The position numbers and the translations under genes were made by a program. Under the pieces are notes generated by a model that worked only from the letters and a program-made list of their open reading frames with translations, was not told the DNA's origin and ran no database searches. Of a stretch of 64,000 nt of DNA, positions 6,425 to 13,396 are shown one piece after another. This DNA is from an uncultured Pseudomonadota bacterium (GTDB lineage Bacteria; Myxococcota_A; UBA796; SXON01): positions 1 to 64,000 of the forward strand of contig CAIMSU010000232.1 in the NCBI GenBank assembly GCA_903844155.1. Direction: 5' to 3'. Positions within the stretch are counted from its first letter, which is position 1; each line of letters begins with the position of its first letter.

Positions 6425-7437
6425 TGTCGTTCTCCAAGGAGGGTTTCGAGGGCTTGCTGCACCCGGTCGTCAGCGGAGTCACGCAGGGACAGGTAGAGCG
6501 ACAGGGGGTCCACGAGGCCCCCCGCGGCAAGGATCGCCGGGTCGTACCGCCATGCCTCGATGAATGCGGCTGCGTCGTCAACCGTGTCGGCCAGGCGCAA
6601 TTCGCCGGCTCGAAGGGCGGTCGCCAGCGAGGTATCGCGACCGGCGTAGCTTGGGACATCGTCATCCCCCAGCCCGGTTTGGCGACTCAACGCAGTGATT
6701 CCCGCAAGCGGGAGGGCGCGTGTGGTTCCGGAGCCGTTCCCATGCGGCGGCCCAGTTTCCGTCCCCGCGTAGGTCCGGCCAACCGGGGAGCGCATCCTGG
6801 GCAAGGCGAGGTGCCAAAGGGCCTTCCCGTCGGCCGCGAACGCGAGGTGGACCGCCCGCCCGGCCTGGCGGGTGGTGCATAGCCCCGCGGCGAGCAGCTC
6901 GTCCTTGGCCTTGGTGATCATCATCGCGGAATAGCCGAGGAGCGCGGCGACTTCGCGAAGGGTACAGCGGTCGAGCGGCTGCCGCTCCAGGTGGTAGAGC
7001 ACGATCAGCTGCGCGACGGTGCTGAGCTTCGGCGTCGGCGGTGACGGAACGTGCTTCGCTCGTTCGCGGAGATCTACCAGCAGCATCGGGAGGAACATCT
7101 GCGTGCCCGGTACGATGAAGGGAATCCGGGCCTGTACGAGCCGGTTGCGGGTCGCTGACGTGAGCGGCTGGGGGACGAGGACCGCCGGCATCGCCGCGGC
7201 CTCTGAGATGGCCGCGAGCTGCAGAGCGTACGCCCTCGGGGCGAGCTGCTCGGCACCCTCCACCTCTTCGGCGAGCACGACGTCGAGCCCGAAGAGGTCA
7301 AGATGGCCCAGGCGGTACCGGTCGCGGACGAACAGCGGCAGACGGTCCTGCGCCGCGACAGCCGCGGGTGTCAGCCTTGCCGGCTGGCCGGTGACGGCCA
7401 GAAGGTAGGTACCGAGGTCAGTTGGTGATCGACGCAT
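6418..7437 (-). CDS. winged-helix regulator/antitoxin (AbiEi-like)
   Basis: 339 residues from the ATG at 7437; a TTG precedes it at 7440. The middle region (VAQLIVLYHLERQPLDRCTLREVAALLGYSAMMITKAKDELLAAGL, residues about 140-185) is a MarR/AbiEi-type winged helix with recognition helix SAMMITKAKDEL. The C-terminal half is likely the toxin-linked regulatory domain. It precedes and overlaps the nucleotidyltransferase gene. Its promoter has TTGACG as -35 and a flanking inverted repeat, which fits negative autoregulation. Whether it acts as a true antitoxin is inferred from the pairing. Confidence 0.7.
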   Translation of the reverse strand: MRRSPTDLGTYLLAVTGQPARLTPAAVAAQDRLPLFVRDRYRLGHLDLFGLDVVLAEEVEGAEQLAPRAYALQLAAISEAAAMPAVLVPQPLTSATRNRLVQARIPFIVPGTQMFLPMLLVDLRERAKHVPSPPTPKLSTVAQLIVLYHLERQPLDRCTLREVAALLGYSAMMITKAKDELLAAGLCTTRQAGRAVHLAFAADGKALWHLALPRMRSPVGRTYAGTETGPPHGNGSGTTRALPLAGITALSRQTGLGDDDVPSYAGRDTSLATALRAGELRLADTVDDAAAFIEAWRYDPAILAAGGLVDPLSLYLSLRDSADDRVQQALETLLGERQW

Positions 7438-7442
7438 CAACG

Positions 7443-7478
7443 TAAACTATGCAGCGGATGATTAGATCGTCAAGTTTA
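7443..7478 (-). promoter_or_regulatory. promoter and inverted-repeat operator of the winged-helix/NTase pair
   Basis: On the minus strand, TTGACG (7473-7468), a 17-nt spacer and ATAGTT (7450-7445) lie just 7 nt before the ATG at 7437, so the mRNA is probably leaderless. The arms TAAACT (7443-7448) and AGTTTA (7473-7478) bracket both promoter boxes. The patch is AT-rich against its surroundings. Confidence 0.55.
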
Positions 7479-7632
7479 TTGTCCACGAAATGGTTTACTG
7501 ATCGTGGCGGCGAGTCCCGGCAACCCCGCGCTGTTGGCCGGAACGCGCCGGGTGCAGCCGCTCAGCGACCAGGCCTCAAAGCTTGGGTGAACTTCCCGAA
7601 ATCGCAGGGTTCGCGGCCGGAGCCTGTCGATG

Positions 7633-7729
7633 TCGGCAACTGGGGTTCGAACTCCGAAACCGCCGTTTCTCCGCCCATAAAAGCAAGATCCCCCGCTCTC
7701 CATCTCTGAAAAGCGGGGGTTCAACGGTG
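7633..7729. repeat. repeat copy 3 (left part only), adjoining the intact tRNA
   Basis: Matches the first ~100 bp of the long repeats: a T-arm-like CTGGGGTTCGAACTCC, the CTCCGCCCATAAAA block and the terminator hairpin. It then runs into the intact tRNA-Gln gene instead of the degenerate tail. This is probably the ancestral arrangement. The stretch 7480-7632 before it shows no gene. Confidence 0.8.
7690..7719 (-). terminator. terminator of tRNA-Gln
   Basis: CCCCCGCT / AGCGGGGG hairpin about 11 nt after the tRNA 3' end, followed on the minus strand by the T-rich ATCTTGCTTTTAT. Confidence 0.75.
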
Positions 7730-7806
7730 TGGTTGGGGAAGAAGGATTCGAACCTTCGAATGCTGGAATCAGAACCCAGTGCCTTACCAGACTTGGCGAT
7801 TCCCCA
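7730..7806 (-). tRNA. tRNA-Gln (anticodon CUG), CCA encoded
   Basis: On the minus strand: acceptor TGGGGAA pairs with TTCCCCA, TC joins to the D arm GCCAAG..., the anticodon stem CTGGG/TCCAG carries loop TTCTGAT (anticodon CTG), and the T arm GAAGG-TTCGAAT-CCTTC is intact. Discriminator A is followed by an encoded CCA (7730-7732). A terminator follows directly. The D loop is slightly longer than in E. coli tRNA-Gln. Its 3' end and terminator are duplicated twice further left in the TA island. Confidence 0.93.
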
Positions 7807-7852
7807 ACGAAGCGCTCGCAGTTTAGCGTGGGGCGGCGGCGTGGTCAAGGCC

Positions 7853-8227
7853 TCACGGGCTGGCTGACGCGCCTGCGGGCGCGGGCGCGGGCGCGCTCGC
7901 GGGTGTGAACCGCTCGGTCCAGGGTCGCTGCTGTACGGTTGCGACAGCGCCCGCGAGCGTGACCTCGGCGGTTGAACCGTCGCCGTCACGCACGTCCACG
8001 GCCGCCTGGCCAGACGGCGTCATCATGTCGTGGTGGCCCTCCACCCCGGCCTCGACCGCGCTGCGTGCGAGCCAAAGGGCCTGGCGTCGGACGTCGTCGT
8101 CGTCGCGCCCGCGAATGTCGGCGTTCACTCGCTGACTGAAGATCGCCGCCGCGACCGCGATCGCCGCCATGATCATCAAGACCAGCAGGAGCACGTGCCC
8201 GCGTTCCTGGCTCCTGCGCGCGCTCAC
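7853..8227 (-). CDS. GspK/PilX-like pseudopilin
   Basis: 124 residues, last gene of the eight-gene secretion/pilus operon; GTG start overlapping the previous stop (GTGA). The N-terminus RGHVLLLVLMIMAAIAVAAAIF is a prepilin-type hydrophobic segment after a Gly, without the usual Glu at +5, as in GspK- and PilX-like tip pseudopilins. A helical region with QALWLARSAVEAGVEG follows, typical of the GspK N-terminal helix. The C-terminus is Ala/Pro-rich. It is much shorter than canonical GspK (about 300 residues), so a minimal minor pilin is equally possible. Confidence 0.65.
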   Translation of the reverse strand: MSARRSQERGHVLLLVLMIMAAIAVAAAIFSQRVNADIRGRDDDDVRRQALWLARSAVEAGVEGHHDMMTPSGQAAVDVRDGDGSTAEVTLAGAVATVQQRPWTERFTPASAPAPAPAGASASP

Positions 8228-8664
8228 GGCGCCTCCGGGGCGGTTGTGGGCACGGGGATGAAAACACGCTCTTCATGCATGGATTCGGGGTGGAGCGCGC
8301 GGACAAACACCACGTCGACGCCCCCCGCCACGGGGGTGAGCCGCGCCACGTCCGAGGCGAGGGCGCGGGCGCCTTCGTCCGACCCGCCCTGGCGCAGCAG
8401 GACGCCGTCCTGCACGGCGTACCGCACCACGCCACCCGGCTCCGCAAACGCCACATCATCGCTCTGCATCGGCCCCCGATGGCCGTCAAACGCCAGCTCT
8501 TCGGAGATCGTATCAACCTCGGCCGCCACCCGGAGCTCCCAGAGTCCGAGCGCCCGCTGGTCCTCCTGGGCCGCGGCAAAGTGGTAGGCAATCGGGACGA
8601 GCACGGCGCTCACTGCCAGGCAGATTGCCAGTTCAACGGCGGAAAAACCGCCACGTCCGGTCAT
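8224..8664 (-). CDS. prepilin-like protein (minor pseudopilin)
   Basis: 146 residues. The class III signal GRGGFSAVELAICLAVSA has a Gly-Phe cleavage site, Glu at +5 and a hydrophobic helix, as processed by prepilin peptidase. The remaining domain, SEELAFDGHRGPMQSDDVAFAEPGG, resembles the beta-strand part of GspJ/H-type pseudopilins. It starts with an ATGA overlap with the gene before and ends with GTGA into the next. It probably joins the pseudopilus tip of the system encoded here. Confidence 0.72.
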   Translation of the reverse strand: MTGRGGFSAVELAICLAVSAVLVPIAYHFAAAQEDQRALGLWELRVAAEVDTISEELAFDGHRGPMQSDDVAFAEPGGVVRYAVQDGVLLRQGGSDEGARALASDVARLTPVAGGVDVVFVRALHPESMHEERVFIPVPTTAPEAP

Positions 8665-9020
8665 CGCTGGGCCCCCTGGAAGACGGTGATGGAGGCGCGC
8701 TCCAGCCCCCCGGCGGTCCCGGCCCCCCGCCAGTGCACGGTCAGGGTCACCGTGGCGTCCGCCCGCACCACCTCAACGCTGGCGCCCGGCAGGGTGTCCA
8801 ACAGCCGGTTCTGGACCGCGTCGTCGACCGGTACGCCACGTGCTGCGCAGTCTGCCCGATAGTCCAGGACCAACCAGGCCCGTTCGCGTTGCAGCTCCCC
8901 CAACCCCTGCAGCTCCGCCGACCGGCCGCCGTTCGACGACAGCGCAAAGAGAATGCCCAGCATCGCCAGCGCGATCATCAGCTCGACAAGCGTGCTTCCG
9001 CCGCGCCTCAGCCCCCTCAT
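8661..9020 (-). CDS. prepilin-like protein (minor pseudopilin)
   Basis: 119 residues from the ATG at 9020, chosen because it sits in a 4-nt ATGA overlap with the ATPase stop and puts the prepilin signal at the N-terminus (MRGLRRGGSTLVELMIALAM). Residue +1 is Ser after GG, and Glu occupies +5. The rest is a short strand-rich domain ending VTLTVHWRGAGTAGGLE. It is similar in design to the following two genes, giving three minor pilins in a row. Confidence 0.72.
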   Translation of the reverse strand: MRGLRRGGSTLVELMIALAMLGILFALSSNGGRSAELQGLGELQRERAWLVLDYRADCAARGVPVDDAVQNRLLDTLPGASVEVVRADATVTLTVHWRGAGTAGGLERASITVFQGAQR

Positions 9021-10210
9021 CGCCCGCCCCCAAAGGTCAGGAGCTCGGCCTCTGGCACGCGCTGCCGACGCGTCCCCCGGCAGACGGTGCACGTCGGGTC
9101 ACACCCGGGAGCGCACGCCGGGCAGGCTATGGTGGCCAAACGCTGAAAAAGGACGGCCCGGAGGGTGTCGGCGAGCGTGACGGGGTCAGCGCCGAGATCG
9201 ACCATGCGCCGCGAGGCCTCCGCGGCAGAGCCGGCGTGGATCCCGGCCAGCACAAGCCGGCCTGTGTGCGCCGCCTGGAGCGCCAGGTCCGCTTCCCCGC
9301 GCGTCCGGATCTCGCCGACGGCGAGCACGTTTACGTCCTGACGGAGCGCGCCGACGAGCACGGCCTCGGCGGTCAACCCACGTTCGGGGCAGAGCTCGAT
9401 CTGGTCGACGGGGATGCCGGCGGGGCGAAGGCGCTGCTCGACGGGGTCCTCGATGCTCAGGTGCGCGTCGGCCGACCCGCGGGCGAGGTGGGCGAGGGCC
9501 GCGTAGAGGGTAGTGGTCTTGCCGGCACCCGACGGTCCGGCGACGAGGACGAGGCCGCGACGGCCCTGAAGCGCGCTGCTCAGACCCGTCAGCACGGCGG
9601 CGGGCAGGCCGAGGCTGCCGAGCGGGATCAGGGACCCGAACAGTCGCAGGGCCGCGCGCTCGCCAAGCGCGGTGGGCAGGAAGGAGGCGCGGACGTCAGC
9701 AGCGATGCCGTCGCGTCGGATGCGCCCCTCCTGCACGAGATCCGAGCGGTAGGGGAGGCAGCCGGCGTCGTGCTTGAGCGCGGCGATCAACCGGGCGCCA
9801 TCTCCAAGGGAGAAGGTGGAGAAGTCCTCGAGTTGCCCGACCAGGCGCAGGCGGGTCTGGTAGTGGTGACCGTGGGGTTCGATGTGGACGTCCGAGGCGC
9901 CCGCGGCCGACGCCATCGCCGCCAGCGTGCGGACCGCGCGCGCGGGGGACCAGGGACCGCTGACATAGGTGCTGAGCGCGGGGGCGTCCCGGGATACGCT
10001 TCCGGTGGCGACGGGGGGAGCCAGCGCGACACGCACGGCCTCGGCGTCGCCGGGCGACGGTCCAAAGGTCATGCCGTCGGAGGTCATGAGGTCGCCGGCG
10101 TCGAACGTGGCGATGTCGTCGAACGGCACGAACCGGGATCCGAACCAGCGGTTCCGGACGATGATGCCTTCGCGGCTCGGGAGGACGGTGGCGGCTGGTC
10201 CGTGCGTCAC
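9017..10210 (-). CDS. GspE/PilB-family ATPase of the secretion/pilus operon
   Basis: 397 residues from a GTG (10210) in a GTGA overlap with the GspF-like gene; a longer frame to 10492 was rejected because it only reads through that gene. Walker A GPSGAGKTTTLY at 225-236, Walker B-like NVLAVGEIR near 294-302, the HTGRLVLAGIHAGS helix, and Cys residues at 363, 366, 370, 374 and 377 for zinc. It is shorter than normal GspE (about 500) and lacks a clear N1 domain that docks on GspL/PilM. It drives assembly of the pilins encoded around it, presumably on the GspF-like proteins. Confidence 0.82.
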   Translation of the reverse strand: MTHGPAATVLPSREGIIVRNRWFGSRFVPFDDIATFDAGDLMTSDGMTFGPSPGDAEAVRVALAPPVATGSVSRDAPALSTYVSGPWSPARAVRTLAAMASAAGASDVHIEPHGHHYQTRLRLVGQLEDFSTFSLGDGARLIAALKHDAGCLPYRSDLVQEGRIRRDGIAADVRASFLPTALGERAALRLFGSLIPLGSLGLPAAVLTGLSSALQGRRGLVLVAGPSGAGKTTTLYAALAHLARGSADAHLSIEDPVEQRLRPAGIPVDQIELCPERGLTAEAVLVGALRQDVNVLAVGEIRTRGEADLALQAAHTGRLVLAGIHAGSAAEASRRMVDLGADPVTLADTLRAVLFQRLATIACPACAPGCDPTCTVCRGTRRQRVPEAELLTFGGGR

Positions 10211-11097
10211 GCCGCTGCCCCACCGTACAGGGCTGAGAGAAACCCGCCGCCCAGCACCACGATTCCCAGGGCCGCCACGCCAAGCGCGGCCAGTTCCACC
10301 TGCGCGAGGGTCTCGGGGACTGCGCGGTCGAGCGCGAGGCGACGACGATCGACGAGCGCGCTCAGCGTCTCCGGCAGGCCCCCCGACCGCGCTGCGGCGA
10401 TGATCTGGTCCCGCTCCAACGGGTCGATCAACCCGCGCACGGCCGGCACGACGCCACCCGCGGGCGCCCCCGCTTCCATCCAATTCGCCCACACGTCCGC
10501 TCGTCGTCGAGCAACCGTCGGCAGTCCGCCGCTTGCCGCCCGAAGTGCCGCGACTGGTTTCGCGCCAGCGCCGATCAGCGCGTCCAGGCTGGCGAGGAAC
10601 CTCAGCCCATCCACCTCGCGCCAGGCCGCGCCAACCACACGCCCCCCAACCAGCCAGGCGATGGCGACCAGCGCCAACAGGCAGCCGCCAACGCCGATCA
10701 GCACTCCCACCACGGGGTGCGCCGGTTCACCGAGCGGCAGGTGCTCCAACGCCGGCCCGGCCACGCCGGCGACGATCGCGGTCGATGCAGCGAGCGCGAC
10801 GGCCAGCACGAGTGGGTAGAGCGCGGCGCCCCGGAGCGACTCCGTGGCAGGCAGGACCGCGGCCTCGACCCGGAGGACCCCCTCCAGCGCCCGCGCCGGG
10901 TCTGCGGGGGCTGAGGCGGTGAGCACGGCGAGAACGCGAGGGTCGAAGCCCGCTCGGGCCGCCGCGTCCGAGAGCGGAACGCCGTTGCCGAGGTCGCGCG
11001 CGAACGCCTCCGAGCGTGGGCGTGGCAAGCCCGCGCCGGGGCCGCCGTGAGCAAGGCGCGCCAGCCGTCCCGCAAGATCGTCGGTCTCGCGGCTCAA
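10207..11097 (-). CDS. GspF/PilC-like inner-membrane platform protein
   Basis: 296 residues from a TTG (11097) that forms a TTGA overlap with the preceding gene; no earlier start is compatible with that gene. It has two T2SSF-like halves: a helical N-terminal part with LGNGVPLSDAAARAGFD, membrane helices (YPLVLAVALAASTAIVAGVA and GVLIGVGGCLLALVAIAWLV), then FLASLDALIGAGAKPVAALRAAS and a last helix LGVAALGIVVLGGGFLSALY. GspF family proteins anchor the pseudopilus motor. It is the third consecutive membrane protein of this type. Confidence 0.68.
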   Translation of the reverse strand: MSRETDDLAGRLARLAHGGPGAGLPRPRSEAFARDLGNGVPLSDAAARAGFDPRVLAVLTASAPADPARALEGVLRVEAAVLPATESLRGAALYPLVLAVALAASTAIVAGVAGPALEHLPLGEPAHPVVGVLIGVGGCLLALVAIAWLVGGRVVGAAWREVDGLRFLASLDALIGAGAKPVAALRAASGGLPTVARRRADVWANWMEAGAPAGGVVPAVRGLIDPLERDQIIAAARSGGLPETLSALVDRRRLALDRAVPETLAQVELAALGVAALGIVVLGGGFLSALYGGAAA

Positions 11098-11861
11098 TGG
11101 ACGGCCATGTCGAGCTGCGGGATCAGGCCGTAGACCGTGCTCACCATCCCGAACGCCGCGCCGACGAGGACGGCGTAGCCGACCACCCGAAATGCAACGA
11201 CAAAGCGTCCAAACGTGACGACCGAACGTACGATTTCCCGTGCGCACAGATCGTCCAGCTCGGCCGCGTCACCGTCCGCCGCGCCGAGCGGCGCCAGGAG
11301 CGCCGCTGGTGCCCCGCTCTCGATCAACGCGGCAGCGAGCGCAGCTTTTCGGGCGTTTACCAGTGACTTCTGCCATGGCAGCGCGACGCCGGGCCCACCC
11401 AGGAGCACCCAGACGCCCACGCAGAGCAACACCACCAGCAGCAGCAGGGTCACGAGCGGTAGGGCACCCAGCGGGTCGGGCGGCGCGGCGTGCCCCGCCT
11501 CCTGGACGATGTAGAGCTCGGAAGGCAACACCTTCACCGAGAGGACGATCCCCACAAGCTCCAGAACGCCGCCAACAAAGCCGAAATACACCAGCGTCTG
11601 CGCGAGCGGGGCGACGAAGGCCAGCGCGGACGGAAAGCCAGCCAGGCGGCGAAACGCTGGCTGCAGCGCCGGCGGCCAGTCCCGGGTCAGCCGCGCGAGG
11701 TCCCTGGGTACGCGGACGCCTTGCAGCGCCTGGTCGAGGTTCCCGGCCTCTGCCGCGGCAGCCGCCCCCGCCCGGGCGTGCTCCCGAAGCAGCGGCCCCA
11801 CGGCCTCGCCGTCGGCGAGAGCCCTCCCAAGCAGCAGGTGCAGCGCGCGGGTCCGATTCAT
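11094..11861 (-). CDS. GspF-like membrane protein (second of three)
   Basis: 255 residues. An N-terminal helical domain (LLLGRALADGEAVGPLLREHARAG) recalls the soluble part of GspF. Two membrane helices follow (PLAQTLVYFGFVGGVLELVGI; PLVTLLLLVVLLCVGVWVLL), then a second helical region with LAAALIESGAPAALLAPLG and a C-terminal helix near VVGYAVLVGAAFGMVSTVYG. It is joined by ATGA and TTGA overlaps to its neighbours. Sequence similarity to GspF is weak, so this is a layout-based call; it could be a divergent platform subunit. Confidence 0.55.
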   Translation of the reverse strand: MNRTRALHLLLGRALADGEAVGPLLREHARAGAAAAAEAGNLDQALQGVRVPRDLARLTRDWPPALQPAFRRLAGFPSALAFVAPLAQTLVYFGFVGGVLELVGIVLSVKVLPSELYIVQEAGHAAPPDPLGALPLVTLLLLVVLLCVGVWVLLGGPGVALPWQKSLVNARKAALAAALIESGAPAALLAPLGAADGDAAELDDLCAREIVRSVVTFGRFVVAFRVVGYAVLVGAAFGMVSTVYGLIPQLDMAVH

Positions 11862-12655
11862 GAGACGTGCGATCCCATCGCGAAGATCGGCCAGGCGAAC
11901 AGGATCATCGCCGCGATGACGAACGGCAGGAAGACGACGACAGCCACGCTTCCGACAAGCTCCCGGAACAGGCCGAGGTCGCGCTTCGCTTCCGCGAGCA
12001 GCTCTCCCGCGAGCTCCCCAGCCGCCGCCTCGTGGCCCACGCGCCCGCGCCGCGCGAGAAAGTACTCCCGCTCAGCGGCGTTCAGCGAGGCGACCACGGC
12101 TCCGTCGTCGACCAGGCCCGCGCCACCGGCCGCGACCGTCAACAGCGCGGCGGCTTTCTCGCTCGGCCGCCGGCCGGGTACGAACGTCGCCCGCGTGAGG
12201 CCAAACCAGGTCCCGAGCACGAGAATGGGGCTGGTGTCCCGAATCGCGATGCAGAGGCCAAGCAGGCCGTCCGTCGCTCTGGGGAGCACCATCACGCCGT
12301 TCGCCGTCTGTCCCATGACCAGGGTCATTGCGGTCGCCCAGACGCAAACAAGCACAACCGGCACAACTGCGGTGGCGCGGCCGGTGCGCATCGCGCTTTG
12401 GGCCCACATCCGCGCCTCCGCTGTGGTCGCGGCCTGCACGAGCTGGTCGGGGGTCGTCGTGGACCGGGCGAGCAGGTCTTCGGGGAGCTCACGGCCGCCG
12501 CTGAGCGTCGTTTGCGCGCGAATGACGCGCTCCCGCATGGCCCCGGCGGGGAGGGCCGTCCCCGCGGCCCGAAGCGCATCCAGGTGGTCCCAGCCGTGCC
12601 GCCTGAGCGCTGCGATCTGCCGCAGAACCAGCGACTCCTGGTCCAGGGCGTTCAC
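11858..12655 (-). CDS. GspF-like membrane protein (first of three)
   Basis: 265 residues from a GTG (12655) overlapping the pilin stop (GTGA). It opens with RQIAALRRHGWDHLDALRAAG, a GspF-like helical domain, followed by three hydrophobic stretches (VVPVVLVCVWATAMTLVMG; SPILVLGTWFGLT; VVVFLPFVIAAMILFAWPIF). The pattern soluble helices - TM - loop - TM matches half or more of a canonical GspF. With the next two genes it suggests that the platform is made of three paralogous subunits instead of one. Confidence 0.55.
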   Translation of the reverse strand: MNALDQESLVLRQIAALRRHGWDHLDALRAAGTALPAGAMRERVIRAQTTLSGGRELPEDLLARSTTTPDQLVQAATTAEARMWAQSAMRTGRATAVVPVVLVCVWATAMTLVMGQTANGVMVLPRATDGLLGLCIAIRDTSPILVLGTWFGLTRATFVPGRRPSEKAAALLTVAAGGAGLVDDGAVVASLNAAEREYFLARRGRVGHEAAAGELAGELLAEAKRDLGLFRELVGSVAVVVFLPFVIAAMILFAWPIFAMGSHVS

Positions 12656-13074
12656 TCGAGCTCGTCCCGGATCGTGAGCGTCATGTCCGCGCCGGAGAGC
12701 GAAAACAGGCTGGGGACGCCGTCCGCGTTGAGGTCCCCCTCGGCCGTCGCCACAAAGGTGGCCGCATCCAGGACGACGCCGTAGCGAAAGCGCACGGGGC
12801 CGTCGACCCGGAGGTTCAGGGCCTGCCAGCACGTCGCGGCTGGGAAGGGCACGGCGCCGGTGGGCACCGGGCCGACGGGTGGGCAGGCCACGTAGTGCCC
12901 GGTGTCCCGGAACGCGCGCTGCTCTGCGTGTGCGACGGTCTCCAGCATCGTGCGGGCCTCGTCCGTGCGCGCCCGGTCCACGAGCAGGGTGTAGCCGGGT
13001 ACGGCGCTCGCCGTCAGCAACGCCATGATCGCGAGTACGGCGCTCAGCTCCAGGATGGTGAACCCTCCGCGCAC
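12652..13074 (-). CDS. type IV pilin / GspG-like major pseudopilin
   Basis: 140 residues. The GTG at 13074 was chosen because AAGGA lies 7 nt upstream and the prepilin leader then is very short: MRGGFTILELSAVLAIMALL, with G/F cleavage and Glu at +5. The mature domain contains YTLLVDRARTDEARTMLETVAHAEQRAFRDTGHY, the usual pilin helix leading to a loop with two Cys (ACPPVG, ATCWQAL). The end ADGDLN-like region (EGDLNADGVPSLFSL) resembles the calcium-binding tail of pilins/GspG. It is the first and probably most abundant product of the operon. Confidence 0.83.
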   Translation of the reverse strand: MRGGFTILELSAVLAIMALLTASAVPGYTLLVDRARTDEARTMLETVAHAEQRAFRDTGHYVACPPVGPVPTGAVPFPAATCWQALNLRVDGPVRFRYGVVLDAATFVATAEGDLNADGVPSLFSLSGADMTLTIRDELE

Positions 13075-13151
13075 GATTCTTCCTTGTTGGAGGCGTTCTA
13101 GCCGATCCCGGGCGCCAGTGCTTGAAATCCGGGTTGACGGGCCGAGCCATG

Positions 13152-13185
13152 CATAATAGGCAGACGTGGGCAGATTCACCTGCCC
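13152..13185 (+). promoter_or_regulatory. promoter and 5'-leader hairpin of the small ORF/MATE transcript
   Basis: CATAAT (13152-13157), preceded directly by TG, is a good -10. Eleven nt further is a perfect inverted repeat GGGCAG-attcac-CTGCCC (13168-13185), which ends just before the AAGGAG at 13187-13192. The hairpin could control access to that ribosome-binding site. No clear -35 is present at standard spacing. Confidence 0.45.
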
Positions 13186-13198
13186 GAAGGAGCCAACG

Positions 13199-13294
13199 AT
13201 GATGAAGACCCGCGCCCCCTACGCCTGTGTGGTTGCTGTCTCTATCGTCGCGCCCCCGAGCGTGAACGGCAACCCGGGAATCGGTCCGCAGTAG
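13199..13294 (+). CDS. 31-residue small ORF, possible leader peptide
   Basis: ATG ATG start with an ideal AAGGAG six nt upstream; the peptide begins MMKTRAPYACVVAVSIV and ends GNPGIGPQ. A basic N-terminus followed by a hydrophobic stretch is compatible with a small membrane or secreted peptide, but the position about 100 bp before a MATE exporter, with GC-rich hairpins in between, also fits a regulatory leader. No known family is recognised. The remaining 100 bp to the exporter hold no further gene. Confidence 0.45.
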   Translation: MMKTRAPYACVVAVSIVAPPSVNGNPGIGPQ

Positions 13295-13396
13295 CGGCTG
13301 ATTCGTCCCGCCGGCACCCGCCGGTTCGCCCCTCGGGGCTCCTGCCCTCGGCCTTCACGCCGCCCCAACCGTCCGCCCCTGCGGTCGGAGGTTCCC

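Noticed and set aside
8840-10819. 659-codon plus-strand open frame over the pilus operon
   Set aside because: It is antisense to pseudopilin, ATPase and GspF-like genes with clear domain motifs and 4-nt overlaps; its own sequence is low-complexity Arg/Gly/Ala.
11858-13150. 430-codon form of the first GspF-like protein
   Set aside because: Its first 165 codons overlap the pilin gene in another frame; the GTG at 12655 in a GTGA overlap is the consistent start.
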